DNA of 64,000 bases. Source: Fonsecaea monophora (Eukaryota; Ascomycota; Eurotiomycetes; Chaetothyriales; Herpotrichiellaceae). The stretch covers positions 124,001 through 188,000 of the forward strand of contig NW_019173955.1 in NCBI RefSeq assembly GCF_001642475.1, given 5' to 3'. A model generated the notes under the pieces. The model saw only the letters and a program-made list of their open reading frames with translations. It was not told the origin of the DNA and did not search any database. Numbering within the stretch: the first letter of the stretch is position 1; every line of letters starts with the position of its first letter. The translations under genes and the position numbers were made by a program. Positions 10,663 to 21,373 of the stretch are shown piece after piece.

Positions 10663-11450
10663 CTTACCCGGGGCGAAAACCACAGCGCAGAAATCAGTCA
10701 GACATACTGCACACCCATGCGGATACACAGTAGCGACAGTAGTGTCCGCCCAGCATTGCGTTGTTGTGTTGTATCGATTCGACTGGCGCAATTGAAGCCG
10801 CAGTGGCAACGAGGAGATGCAACAAACGAGTTTCCCCGCGATCGCGTCCGAGGCTTCTAAACGCGCCATCATGTGATTGTCTAGGGCCCACCAGGGCTAC
10901 TTCCTCTTTTCTCCCTTCTACTCTCTAACATGAACTTGACGCCCTTCATAGCCCTTTAATGAGAGCATAGATCCTTCCAAATATCAAGGCTCGCAATATA
11001 CTAGTGCTATATGCGCCTGAGAGTCGATCTCTCCCAGCAAAATCTGCGCTTCTAGGTCTCGATTGGGCCAGCAACTCTACGCTGCTTCATGCCCCTCTGG
11101 CTTGAAGTCCTTCCATTACTCATGAAATAGCGAACATCGTCTTGTAGCCGATTGAATGCCTTTCCAGGAGATGTCAAAACACCGGCAGCTAAGATCCCCC
11201 AGCCAACAGTCTTGGAACACGGCTACATTCTGGGGTTGATCTCTATTCCGTATCTCCTTTAATATCCACAAAACGGGATTCATTGTGATGGCGTGCTTAC
11301 TTATAATGGTGTGTCTTCCCCGATCTCAAAACAGGTATTTGATGGTTTTCATATCGATCCCGCAGAGCAGCAGCCTGCCGGTGGTCTCTGATCTGAACAT
11401 TGACAACGCAATATTGATAGAAGACGTCGATGGTAAACCAACCCACCAAC
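10663..11450. other. Promoter of mus81 and 3' region of the P450 gene
   Basis: No gene is seen. Short frames in this stretch are antisense to, or read through, the 3' end of the P450 gene. Confidence 0.5.
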
Positions 11451-13614
11451 TCAGAGTTCTCTCCCTGGACGCAGTGTGAACGACACCGTGGGCCCAAACT
11501 TCCTGACATCTAGCCACTCATCAATATCTCTCCAGAGATTACATGGTCGGTGGTGATATCCCACTTACTGAAATGATCAAGAAGCTCAAAGTTCTTCTGC
11601 AACTCTTCCGGCCGCTCCGGGTGCATATCGAAAAGATAAACCAGCCTCGCAATGGTGATGTAGAGTTCCTGATACGCCATCTTGATGCCGGGACACTTTC
11701 GGGGCCCCATGGAAAACGCCCAGTAGCAATCTTTTGCCGTAGCGGTGTCTTCGTCCGTACTCCCGTCACTCGTGAGGTATCGCTCTGGTCGGAAAAGGTC
11801 TGGTTCGGGAAAGTACTTTTCGTTGTAGGCAAGGGCCCACCAGCCGACGCCGACGTCAATCTACGCGTAGAAGTAGAGTCAATTTCTGTTCCACACGGCC
11901 GCAATGAGAGTCAACACTACTTACACCTTCTGGAATGTATTCTCCATTCACGGTTTCTCCGCCCTGTCGGTGAACGATTGTTAGTCGACCCTCAGACGGC
12001 GACTGTCTCACGCCCAAGCAAGAAGCAATAATATCCACCCTCTTTTCTCACCTTCAAGGCCGCCCTGGGAAGTAATCCAGGACCTGGAGGTGCCATGCGC
12101 AGCGCCTCGTCCACACAAGCTCGGAGGTAGACACAACTAGCCAGCTTCGCGCCTGATCTGATCTCATCGACGTGGTCGAACTTGACGTCGAGTTCTTGAC
12201 GCAGCCTCTCCATACACTGGGGGTATTTGAGCAGGTAGAAAAGGGTGGCGGCTAGACCTGTGTGAGACAATGTACCTGGTCAGACCATGTGCCACGGGGT
12301 GTAAGCATGTATCAAGTCTTGCCTGTAGAACTGGTGTCGCTCCCGCCGACGACCAACAAGACGCCCTCGGAGAAGAGGAACTCGATCGGCAACGGCTTGC
12401 CCGTGTCTGCGTCTTTGGCGTTGAGCAGCTTTGTTTCCGTGCGTTAGTTCAAGGACTATTCTGAAATGGAACGACCGGTGCTTGATAGCTTTCATCAGGG
12501 AAGGGGGGAAACATACATAATGGAAAAAGTCCTTGCGTCGTCCTTGGGCGGCGGCATCAGCTTCGGCTGCAATTCTGTTCTGCACGACACCAGCCACGTA
12601 GGCGATGAATTTGGTGCGGGTACGCAGGAGTCGCGGAAAGAGGACGTTGATCAAACCACTGCTGTAGATCCAGGGTGCGATGCCTCCCTGTGTCGAGAAT
12701 GAGCAAAATGCCCTCCAAAAAACAGTCAGACGAATCTTACCAAGAGAGTGGAAAACACCATGGAATCGATCAAGTCCAACACATAGCGCAAGGAGGGGTT
12801 CGTCAACATGTCGAAGCTCTTCCCAAAGACGACTTCGCCCATGATGTCGTAGGCCAGGTAATTCAACCACAGCGACATGTCTTTGGCCTTTTCTGTCTCG
12901 GGGTTGATCAGCTGTTTACACAGGATCTGGATCTTTTCAATCATGAATTCTGTGGGAAAGTCAGTCGCCATGTCTTTCAGCGAGGGGGTAGTCGCCCCAA
13001 CCTTCAGCATCTCTCAAAGCAGACTCCGAGAAGCCCTGTGACAGAATCCTTCTCTTCTTCATGGCGTTCTCTGTCAGCGGCTCGCTGAATGTATTTCGTG
13101 CGTCCGGATGGCCAGAGGCGCCGACGGTCGTGGCGTCTGCTTTCCGAAAATTGCGTTTGAACCCGTAGATGTCTACACGAGTTCAACTTATTGTAGTTTC
13201 CCAGGGTGATGACAGTGTTTCAATCTCACCTCGAAAGGCTTGGGGATCGTTAAAGGCCAAAGCATTCGGGCTGTAGCGAACCACGGGGCCTGCAGGCATC
13301 AGACAAAGTCAGAAAGTCGGCAAGTTTCGTATGGCTCAGCCTCTGGAATTTATACCATATTTCTGATGCAAATGATGGATATGGAGATGTCTGCGCTCCC
13401 CGACACCAATGTAGAAATCATACAGCGAAGTGACTTTCATGTACCACGGCCCAGGGTAGCGTGCGAGTGGGTGGAAGTAGAGTCGGTAAATACATGTGGT
13501 CAGGAGAGTGAGAGCGACAACTGCCAGCGCGACCAGGGCGAGATCGGCTGGCCTCGTGTCTTGCACACATGACTTGAGTTTGACGACGAGTTGATGGACC
13601 TGTGAGGATGCCAT
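11451..13614 (-). CDS. Cytochrome P450 monooxygenase, ten exons
   Basis: Exons: 13614-13356, 13289-13230, 13172-13002, 12949-12741, 12687-12517, 12428-12323, 12257-12052, 11963-11925, 11860-11569, 11527-11451. They encode 529 residues and all phases close. An N-terminal anchor lies around LALVALAVVALTLLTTCIYR, followed by HPLARYPGPW. Core motifs are I-helix GGSDTSST, K-helix EALR, FRPERY and the heme loop FSMGPRKCPG, with ligand Cys463. The C-terminus NIDEWLDVRKFGPTVSFTLR is typical. It should be an ER-bound heme monooxygenase using P450 reductase; the substrate is unknown. Intron 6 must use a GC donor (GCAAGA) to keep the I-helix spacing, and intron 9 is only 41 nt. No secondary-metabolite backbone gene is nearby, so a stand-alone oxidative role is likely. 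An in-frame ATG at 13662 would add 16 residues. Confidence 0.9.
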
Positions 13615-14575
13615 GAGTAATTTGTGCGAAGATTGCACCGGGATCTGATTGATCCTGTACACCCACGGGGTGTTTCCTACTATTTGTGAGGAACGACGAC
13701 CGCATTGGCATGGTGAAGCGCGTCTCGACTCTCAGAAGCAATAGGACAATAACCCGAGGTTGAATCCAGCAATCGACCATCCCGAACAAGCACAGCTCTT
13801 CTGGGAGGCATGATGCGGATATCCTAATGAAGATGGCCTGCTGCACGATTGGCGCGATGGGGTGCTGACATGGACATATCTGACAGTGCAAAGTCTGGGG
13901 AAATAAGGCTTGTCCATCTGGGCATCAGCGTGATCGGGAAGCGCCAGGCTAGAGAGCCTCCCATGGGAACTATCTTGTTGATAAGCCAAAGCTCACTGGA
14001 CGATAATAGATGCGGCGTTTCTGCTGTGGATGTTTCTGGGTGGTTGTTTCCAGCCAGTCCCCCGCATGGCCAAGGTCTTCCAAGCTATTGTCTTTCATAG
14101 AAATGGAACACAGGTTCGATACATACCTCGGTAATATTGCATGTGTTGTCCGCCCGGTCTAGTTCACGCACAGAGTAGACATCATGTAGAACTCCTTGCT
14201 CGTGAAGGCGGGTGTGTAATCTGGGAAAAGTGCCTGCTCCATTGGTACACGATGGTACATATGTATATGACCGTCGCCAAGCAGATCTCTCCATAACAAG
14301 GAGTCTACCTTTCCTCGCCTGGCAGGGAACCCAATCTCACAAAAGGACCACGTATTGTAGGTACCAGCGATAAATATCATGGTGAGGTTAGTTGACCCAT
14401 GAATCAACCAAACCAAGTGTTGAGCCGCGCTTGAGTCCATACCACGCTGAGATATATGGAACAACCGGAGAGTATGAACCGAGAGCGTGTAAAAATCGAG
14501 CAAGTCGGCTCTCATGAAAACACACATTGGGTATAGGCAGCGCCAGGCAAAGTAGCATGGTCTTCTATCCATCCG
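13615..14575. other. P450 upstream region, no supported gene
   Basis: About 960 bases upstream of the P450 start. A 137-codon frame on the minus strand (14159-14572) has no family resemblance and no conserved motif, so I do not call it. Confidence 0.45.
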
Positions 14576-15223
14576 TCACAACAGACCTTTGGCCATCTTC
14601 CACATGACCCAAGGACAGTCCCTCTCCGCGATGGGCGTCCAGTCCTCGATGTCCTTGCTCGTGTCCACCAGCACGAGCTTCGCGCCCATGGCCAGCGTAC
14701 CACCGCAACAATCGAAGAGACTGCCCAACTCAAAGCCCAGCTGCAACTCGATCAGGCCGATTTTCTTCTGCACCTCGCCCTGTGGCACGTCGCCGTAGAA
14801 CAGGCTCAGGTGCGGACGATATTCGGTCTGCGCCCAGTTCTGCGCGTCGGCTTCACTGAGCAAGACACCCTGCCGTCGACACGCCGCGGCGAGTTTGAGC
14901 AGGTTGTCATTCCTGGCGGCGCGGATGGTCACCTTCTTAAAGAATGGCTCGCCAGCTTCGAGCTGCTCGAGCTCCACGCACACCTCGTCCAACTCCTTTT
15001 TGAACTCGGGCAGGCTGAGTCCATCGAGCCACTTTTGGGGAGATGAGTCCCCGTAGGTTCTTGACGGGTCAATGTCCGAGGTGATGGTCACATGCGGGAT
15101 GAAATTCCGCTTGGGCGCGTGGGGAAAGTTCGATGGGAGTGTACTCCCGATCAGGTCTTTTAGGGATTTGTTGAAGGGTTCATCATCCTTGCGGGCGATG
15201 AGCCATAGTGACGAGCCGGGCAT
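14576..15223 (-). CDS. 2',3'-cyclic nucleotide 3'-phosphodiesterase, 2H family
   Basis: Single exon, 215 residues, starting at MPGSSLWLIARKDD. A Met ten codons upstream (15253) is possible, but homologues of this kind usually begin close to SLWL. Two H-x-[TS] motifs define the 2H phosphoesterase fold: PHVTITSD (His44, Thr46) and PHLSLFYGD (His138, Ser140). The length matches the small fungal cyclic phosphodiesterases related to yeast CPD1. Those enzymes open ADP-ribose 1'',2''-cyclic phosphate from tRNA splicing, and other 2',3'-cyclic nucleotides. There is no signal peptide or membrane segment, so it should be cytosolic. The family and catalytic residues are visible; the natural substrate is inferred from the family. 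Confidence 0.88.
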   Translation of the reverse strand: MPGSSLWLIARKDDEPFNKSLKDLIGSTLPSNFPHAPKRNFIPHVTITSDIDPSRTYGDSSPQKWLDGLSLPEFKKELDEVCVELEQLEAGEPFFKKVTIRAARNDNLLKLAAACRRQGVLLSEADAQNWAQTEYRPHLSLFYGDVPQGEVQKKIGLIELQLGFELGSLFDCCGGTLAMGAKLVLVDTSKDIEDWTPIAERDCPWVMWKMAKGLL

Positions 15224-16610
15224 GGGATGTTGCCTTGGAGAGTCGGTTCTCAAAAGTCCGTCGATTTTGAGAAGTCAGTCGCGTCGGTTGAAGAGTGGAT
15301 AGACCTATTTGCTTTGTGAACTGTTTAAGTTCTCCGTCTGTGGTTCAAGTATGGCCGCAGGGCCGTTAACAATAGTCGCACAGAAGGTTTTCTCCTCTTG
15401 CGATCTATTGACTCGCCTTGCTCCCTTGGCCCGATTCGCCACTAGCGCCGCCTGCTCTCCGCAAAAGAGTGACACAAGATGGGGGCCTATATTTCCCGGA
15501 GGTTATACCCTGTATTGTTTGTTGGTTAATAGACACCGCTACGCAACCCAGGCCCGGGGAGTATTTCCCCACGACTCCCATGCTCAAGTCCCAGACATCT
15601 GTACCAAAATTGAGCGAATACTTATGCGTCGTCTATTACGCCTTGCTTCTCTAGTCATTTACAAACTGTATGTGTAAAGGCTGAAATTCTCACTCTTTTG
15701 ACACTTCAAGAAAGGAGGCTGGAAAGCCAGCAGGGGACGAATACAGTGTCATTTTGTCGACACGGAGGACACGAGTACCTCTCATAGCCTCTGCAAGTGA
15801 AAAAGTAGCACACAAGCTTTCCAGTCTTTCAACCCTTCTGTGGTTGAACCGCATCTCAACATTGAGGTCATCACCCTGCAAAGAAGATGGTTACCTGAGT
15901 AAGAATTTACCCATACTGGCCAGACAAAGCTAACATCATACCACTACCTTGTCCAGGAACGGAGCCTGCCTGCTTTACTGCACGATGTTGAACAGGTAGC
16001 AGGCCAACCTGGTAATGTGAGTCTCATTCACAAGTATGTAATGGCCTGGGCGGGACTCATCTCCGCAGCCAATGCCCCTGGCGATGCACATGTCCAGATC
16101 TCGATATTGGTTCTAGTAAAGTGTATCGACTTTTCTGGGACCTGGTTGCCAGATCGACAAGGCCAAGTGCCCCAGGGACATCCGAAGTCTTGACGTCGAC
16201 GACTTTGCTTGGCTCCGGAGCTGGTATGATATGATTGGGTACCGATTGACAGCCTCGCGCCTTGCGCCTTGCCTCTCTCCCTTTGTCTCCATGGTCTCCG
16301 CCAGCACACCTGGAGTCGAGATCGTACCTGAATTGAATTGCTGCGTATAAGCCCCCAATGGAATCATCACGATTGGTTTCATCAGATCCTCATCTTCCTA
16401 GCTTCCCTAGCTCATTCTTTCGTCACTGTTCCCAACCCAGCTGATAGTGACATGGGTTTATGACCTCACGACTTTGTCGATAGACTACTGGACGTAAGCG
16501 TAGGGAGCGTGAAATGTCCTGGGGTCATGACGACAAGGACATGACCGAAATGCAGATGATATCGTGAGACTGATGTCGTGAAGGGGCCTTCAATGACACC
16601 TCCAGGAGCA
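15224..16610. other. Intergenic, no gene seen
   Basis: About 1.4 kb between divergent genes. Several short frames exist on both strands, but none shows a domain, a signal peptide or consistent splice joints. The right end is promoter for the 16733 gene. Confidence 0.45.
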
Positions 16611-16616
16611 TATAAA
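16611..16616 (+). promoter_or_regulatory. TATA box of the small hydrophilic protein gene
   Basis: TATAAA lies 117 bases upstream of the ATG at 16733. An AGGGG element, the stress-response (STRE-type) core, lies just upstream at 16582-16586. Both motifs are visible; their activity is inferred. Confidence 0.5.
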
Positions 16617-16732
16617 CCCAGATCAAAAATTCGAGACAATCTCTTTTCTCTGATCCCGGTACCTGACTGCACAGAACCATTTTGTCTCTACATTTGAGCC
16701 AACAACAACAAATCCACTCGATAAATCGCAAT

Positions 16733-17156
16733 ATGTCGGCCCCAGGAGACGAATACCAGCCCACCGGCGAGGGCCTCGAAAGCGGCACCACTGCTGACAC
16801 GACGCAAAACGACTACAAGTCGCGTACTGGCCAGAGCCACATTCCAGTACAGAGCGACGACGCTGCAATTGAAGATCCCATTGACGCCAAAACGGCTGAC
16901 TCTGATGAGCAACTGGGTAAGTGCCTCTGTTACTGGTATCTCATTTGGAACCAGTTTCTGTGAGCTAGGTAGATGCAGAAGCTGATTCTAGTGCACAGCT
17001 CGTGATGACGCCGATGCAATCGATGAAAGCAACATCATCGACGAGCGTACCCGTGGAGCGGCGAAGCCGGGCCAATACCGTGAACCTGGTGACGAAGAAG
17101 GTCTTCCAGGTCCAGAGGACGGCACCAGCCAAGTTCGTGGAGGTCCTAACCCATAG
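16733..17156 (+). CDS. Small hydrophilic acidic protein, unknown function
   Basis: Two exons, 16733-16916 and 16999-17156, with an 82-nt intron (donor GTAAGT, acceptor CACAG), encode 113 residues. The protein starts MSAPGDEYQPTGEGLESG and ends REPGDEEGLPGPEDGTSQV plus a short Gly/Pro tail. It has no hydrophobic segment and no Cys, and is rich in Asp, Glu, Gly, Ser and Thr, so it is probably intrinsically disordered. It resembles in general character the small stress- or conidiation-associated hydrophilic proteins of ascomycetes, and the TATA box with an AGGGG element upstream fits stress induction, but I cannot assign a family. The exact phase closure and the abrupt change in composition at the splice sites support the model. 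Confidence 0.7.
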
Positions 17157-18391
17157 ATGAATTCTACAGGCATGTGTCAGTTGTAGCAGGGACTTGTGGC
17201 GGAGGGGTAAAAATGAAGCGGTGGGGATATGGGTGGAATCTAGGTATTAGGACTAGCAGAGATGTCTCGGTGCTGGTGGACTTTTTATCAAAGGTGTATT
17301 TATCGGAAATTATGAGTTTAAGATTGAGGTCTGGTTTTTTGGCTGAAGTCTCAGGGACGTATCTGGGGAGTATGTAAGCAGATACTACAAGTTGGCAGGT
17401 GGGTTGGCAGGCACGACTCAGAAGTAGGCATGTATTCTACTACTTTGGACGAGAAACAATTTTCCAATCTTTTGTTGCTTCCACTTACTCTTCTCATGCA
17501 AGGTTGCGCCCTGTTGAGTACAGTCACATATAAGCTTAGACTATCTGCAGCATTGATTATTGTGCTCAATGTATGGTGTTATACCACTCACATCATCACA
17601 ATCAACTATCGCAACCAAAGCAAAATGGTTTGTCCGGGGTGCCTCCCTAGTCGTCACAGTTATCCAGGTGGGATTCAATACCCCAAAGTTCAACCAGGAC
17701 CTAGAGCAGCAGCATGGCTTGAGCAGCATGGGGCAGATCCCAGAGGCAAATTGACTTCCTCCGTGCATCCCAAGCTAAAACAAGCCACTGTCAGTACTGA
17801 CGTGCAACGGATGTCGCTGCTGGTGAACCGAAATGGAAGCCTCCGGCTGAGGGTTTGCGGTCATGGGCATCTAGTTTGGCGCATGCAGGTGTTGGCTAGG
17901 AGATTGCCTCCTTGAAACAAGACACAACCAGCTCACCTCCCGCCTGCTCCGGGTACGGGCTGCTGTAGCTCCTCTAAAAATGGGCTTGAGGGGGCGAGGC
18001 TGGGGGAGGTCAGAGTCACCAAGAAGGGGGCCTCACTAGGCTCTCTCGCTTAACCATCCCAGCAGCCCAGCAGCGCAGGCAGCCCGCAACAAACCAAGTC
18101 AAACCAAGCTCTTCACCCGCAGCCAAAGCCAAACCACTGGCTCTGCCATGGGCGCTGATGGGCCGTGTCGCAGGCAATAATGCGTCCTGCTGTCCCCCCC
18201 TCGAGCTGACCCAGACACCTCCTCTTTCGTTGAACTTGTTTATTCTCCTCTCACTCCTCCATCCCCTGTGTTCATCTCTAAACACCTGGTATTCTGGTCG
18301 CAAAGCTTTGGCGATCAATTTACCCTCGTTTCTTTGTATTCTAGCACGTTCCCCATTGAGTTGCTCCAACCGTCATTTCGCTGACGTCACC
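17157..18391. other. Intergenic spacer and promoter of the Hva1 gene
   Basis: No gene is supported. A 161-codon frame (17430-17915) has no recognisable domain. The stretch from 18180 to 18390 is pyrimidine-rich (CT tracts), as is common in fungal core promoters. Confidence 0.45.
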
Positions 18392-19249
18392 ATGCCCGGC
18401 GAAGAGCCTGAGAAAGGAGACAAAGGTGCGAATAACCTGAACCATGGTCCATCAGCCCAGAGCCCGAGCAACTGCGCATGGGCAAGGCCAGAGTCGCTTA
18501 CGGCGCGCGACCTACTGGGCTTCTGCGCAATTTGAAAACCCCCAAAAATGATCTGCTTGCACTCTGCCTCTGATGGCCACACAAGGCGCTGACCCTATCT
18601 CGTCGCAGTCACATGGAACTGGGGCGGAGGCCAGCCTGGAGGTACCGTGGCTGAGAAGAAGACCGAAGGCGAAGTTGCCATCACCTCCAAGCGCGGCAAC
18701 AAGGTCAAGAAGAACGCCGAGCCAAACAATCCTGCCGTTCGCGTCGAGCGGTCTGGCCAAGACGTGGTCAAGAAAGCCTCCGAGCTCAACGTCGAGGAGA
18801 AAGCCAATGGCGACGCTGGCGCCGCCGATGCCGACGACGAAAAGGAGGACTCTAAAGAAGATGGCGAGACTAAGAACGGCGAAAAGAGGAAGCACGATGA
18901 CGTAGACAAGGAGGAGAAGGGGGAAGAAGACAACAAGCAAGACAAGGCGGAACCCCTCGAAGAAAACGCTGAGGGCAAGACAGTCAAAGCCAAGGAGCCC
19001 GCTGCTAAGAAGCAAAAGAAGGAGCCCGCGAAGAATAAGAAGGGAGCCGCGGCCCTGAAGAAGACCGATGAGGAGGAGGAGGAACCAGAGAAGAAAAAGG
19101 AAGAGCCAGAGCCCGCAGAAGATACTAAGAAGAAGGCCGGCCGGCCCAAGAAGGCTGAGGGTGCGCCATCCAAGCAGAAGAAACAGCCGACTCCTCGCGC
19201 CGCAGACGGGATCGGGTCTCGTACCAGGAGCCAGCAGAAGAAGTCTTGA
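18392..19249 (+). CDS. Hva1-type Tudor protein with AT-hook and charged tail
   Basis: Two exons, 18392-18425 and 18609-19249, with a 183-nt intron, encode 224 residues. The 34-nt first exon encodes only MPGEEPEKGDK. The junction gives GDKVTWNWGGGQPGGTVAEK, the start of a hypervirulence-associated (Hva1) Tudor domain. The domain continues through GNKVKKNAEPNNPAVRVER and ends near KKASELNVEEKA (about residue 75). After it comes a long Lys/Glu tail with several nuclear-localisation-like basic clusters (PAAKKQKKEPAKNKK) and an AT-hook core, KKAGRPKKAEG. The protein is probably nuclear and chromatin-associated. The family name comes from its first description in plant-associated bacteria and fungi and does not prove a virulence role. 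The tail's extreme charge may make it long-lived in the nucleus, but that is untested. Confidence 0.88.
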
Positions 19250-19598
19250 AAGGTCAGAGAGCATACCTCTAGCCTGGATGTTTGCACAAGCCAGCCAGTG
19301 AGCGAGCATAACAAGACCGGTGAAAGTCTATGAATGGATGGATCTGAAGGGACAACAGGCGGGTAGGACGGATACGCTGCTAGCAGGAGGGGACTTGACT
19401 TGGATGGTATAGTGATCCGGTACGAGCGAGGATTAATGAGAGATGTCTTTACTGCTTGTGGGTGCCTATATATATACATCTAGTGTATAGGGGGGTTTGG
19501 TTGCGAACAAGCAGGGATGAGCTGATGCTGATGAAGTGGACGGGACGGCCAGGGAGGTTGGAGGTAGGAGGTTAGTTGTTTATTGTATATCACATACC

Positions 19599-19664
19599 GA
19601 GTGAGTGAGTGAATGAGTGAGTGAGGACTTTTGTCCACTCAAGTCAATCAGTCAATCAGTCAGT
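19599..19664. repeat. GAGT and CAAT/CAGT tetranucleotide repeats
   Basis: A run of GAGT/GAAT units (about 19599-19626) is followed by AATCAGTC-type units (about 19643-19664). Confidence 0.8.
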
Positions 19665-19963
19665 CGGTGTCCACCCTTTTTTTGGATCGGAACAAGCTTG
19701 CTTGGATGGACAACTTAGTAACGAGAGAGAAGCATTGTTTTTGGTCGTAATATACCTTATTTTCCCTACCTACGCTTGGACATTTCCCCCCCTCTCTCTG
19801 TATGTAGTTGTTGTGTACAGGCCTCAAAAAAGAAAAGTGTCCGCAAAGGACAGCAGCAGGTAGGAAGGTAGGGGAGGCAAGTAAGTAGATAGGTATGTAT
19901 CTTACAGTTCTAACCTAAATGCTCTTCTCTTCTCTATCTAGAGCCCTGTGTATCCACATCCAT

Positions 19964-19995
19964 GTCCATATCCATATCTATATCTATATCTATAC
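19964..19995. repeat. CCATAT/CTATAT hexanucleotide repeat
   Basis: Several ATATCC then ATATCT units in the 3' spacer. Confidence 0.8.
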
Positions 19996-20068
19996 AAAAT
20001 GTAATATAAATCCATTCTAGAAATCTATCTCATTTCAAGAACCCAAAAAATTAAGGGGGCAAGGGGAT

Positions 20069-21373
20069 TCACCTGCCGCCGGTGACGGCACAGGTACATT
20101 TCTCCGGGTCGCCGCCGAGGCGCTCAATCTTGGCCATGCGCTCCTTGTGGTAGTGGTCCTCGTCCTTGCCGGCGTAGAGGACGTCCTTGCGCCAGACGGC
20201 GCGGACGTGGTGGCACAGGACGAAAAAGTACAGGAAGACCATGAGGACGGTCATGACGGAGCCGACCCACGTGATGGCGTCGCTGCGCAGGGTCTTACCG
20301 ATGTTGATGGTGGCGAGAGTGAAGCCGACGTTGGGGAAGACAAAGGCCCACCAGTTCAGATGGAAGCGGAACGTGCGGTAGACGGCCAGGCAGCTGACCA
20401 CGCTGATGGCCCAGAACCACAGCGACAGGCTCCAGACGAAGACGGCCGTCATCAGCGCCAGGATCCGCACCACCTGCGCCGTGATGTCGTCCGGCCCAAA
20501 GTAGTCGTACCCGCGCGGCCAGTGGTCCGCGAGTCCGATGATGGCCAGCGCCGTGAAGCTCGGCGGACCGACGGCGATGAACATGCCCGGCCGCGACTCC
20601 GGCGAGGGGAATCCGTAGTTGATCATCCGTCGGACATAGCTGGCGTACATGCCCATGGAGATGAGCATGCCGAGGCCTTGCGCCGTCAGCCCCGCGAAGA
20701 GCATCGGCATGGCGGCCGCACGAGGCTGAAATTCGATGCCCGAAGCGGCGATGGTGCCGCTAAGCATAAAGGGAAACATCGGTAGATCCCAAGCGGGGGT
20801 CATATCTTGGATCTTTAGTCGAGGGTTGGTGAAGAGCATGCAATACAGTCCGACGGCGGCAATGAATGTGCAGGCGAAATACAGCCAGAAAAGAACGCGG
20901 AAAGTCACCACCAGCCAAAGTCCGGTGTGCTCGATGCCGTACAGAGCCATGCCGGCGATGATGCTAGCAAGCGAGAGGAAGGACGTGCCAAAGAAGAGAG
21001 ACTCGGTCGGGTGAACCAGGCTCGCTTTGAGAGTTCCGGGCCATCGTATAAACCGGTATGTGATGGCCGAGGCGATCAGCGTGAAGATAAACAGGTCGCA
21101 GATGTAGACGACTTTGCCAATGGTCTCGAGGCCCGTGAAGGTGTGTGGTTGATTCTTCGGGGACAGCAGTATCGCCAAACCGCCTGTGGCCATTGGGAAA
21201 GTGAACCATGCCTGGCAGATGAAGCTCGTCAGTTATCTAGTGCCCTATTGTTGTTTGTGATATTCATGGTGACCAAGCCCTACCCAGGTCAGATGCCTCA
21301 GACGGTGGGAGCTGCTCTCGACAAAGGGCGGCGGCTCCTTCATCGTTTCTGATTGTTCGGATGAATCCATCAT
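20069..21373 (-). CDS. TDT-family transporter (Mae1/TehA/SLAC1 fold)
   Basis: Two exons, 21373-21284 and 21211-20069, with a 72-nt intron, encode 410 residues. The splice restores SSSHRLRHLTWAWFTFPMAT followed by GG, the characteristic entry to helix 1 of the tellurite-resistance/dicarboxylate (TDT) family. About ten hydrophobic helices follow. The conserved MFIAVGPPSFTALAIIGLA segment carries the pore-region Gly-Pro-Pro and Phe seen in TehA and Mae1. Family members export or import anions such as malate, other C4-dicarboxylates or sulfite (Ssu1) at the plasma membrane. I cannot separate malate from sulfite substrates by eye. The C-terminal tail is soluble and contains a KCTC motif. Two adjacent ATG codons (21373 and 21370) both work as starts. 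Confidence 0.9.

Larger units (their letters stand above)
19250..20068. other. Convergent 3' spacer with microsatellites
   Basis: This lies between the 3' ends of the Hva1 gene and the TDT transporter gene. It contains tetra- and hexanucleotide repeats and no supported gene. Confidence 0.6.

Noticed and set aside
10985..11060. Possible tRNA because of a GGTCTCGATTGG box-B-like word
   Set aside because: The A box, acceptor stem and anticodon arm cannot be folded around it.
11297..11517. Alternative C-terminal frames of the P450
   Set aside because: They lack the GPTVSFTLRPG-type ending that the 41-nt intron model restores.
14159..14572. 137-codon minus-strand frame upstream of the P450
   Set aside because: No recognisable motif, and it does not join to either neighbour by consistent splice phase.
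11451..15223. Secondary-metabolite cluster around the P450
   Set aside because: No backbone synthase or cluster transporter nearby; the neighbours are mus81 and a cyclic phosphodiesterase.
17430..17915. 161-codon plus-strand frame
   Set aside because: Starts in a plausible place but has no domain and an irregular composition; no conserved feature to support it.
18595..19479. 294-codon minus-strand frame rich in Leu, Ser and Phe
   Set aside because: Shadow of the Lys/Glu-rich Hva1 tail on the other strand.
20147..20785. 212-codon plus-strand frame antisense to the TDT transporter
   Set aside because: Asp/Glu/Arg-rich shadow of a hydrophobic membrane-protein frame.
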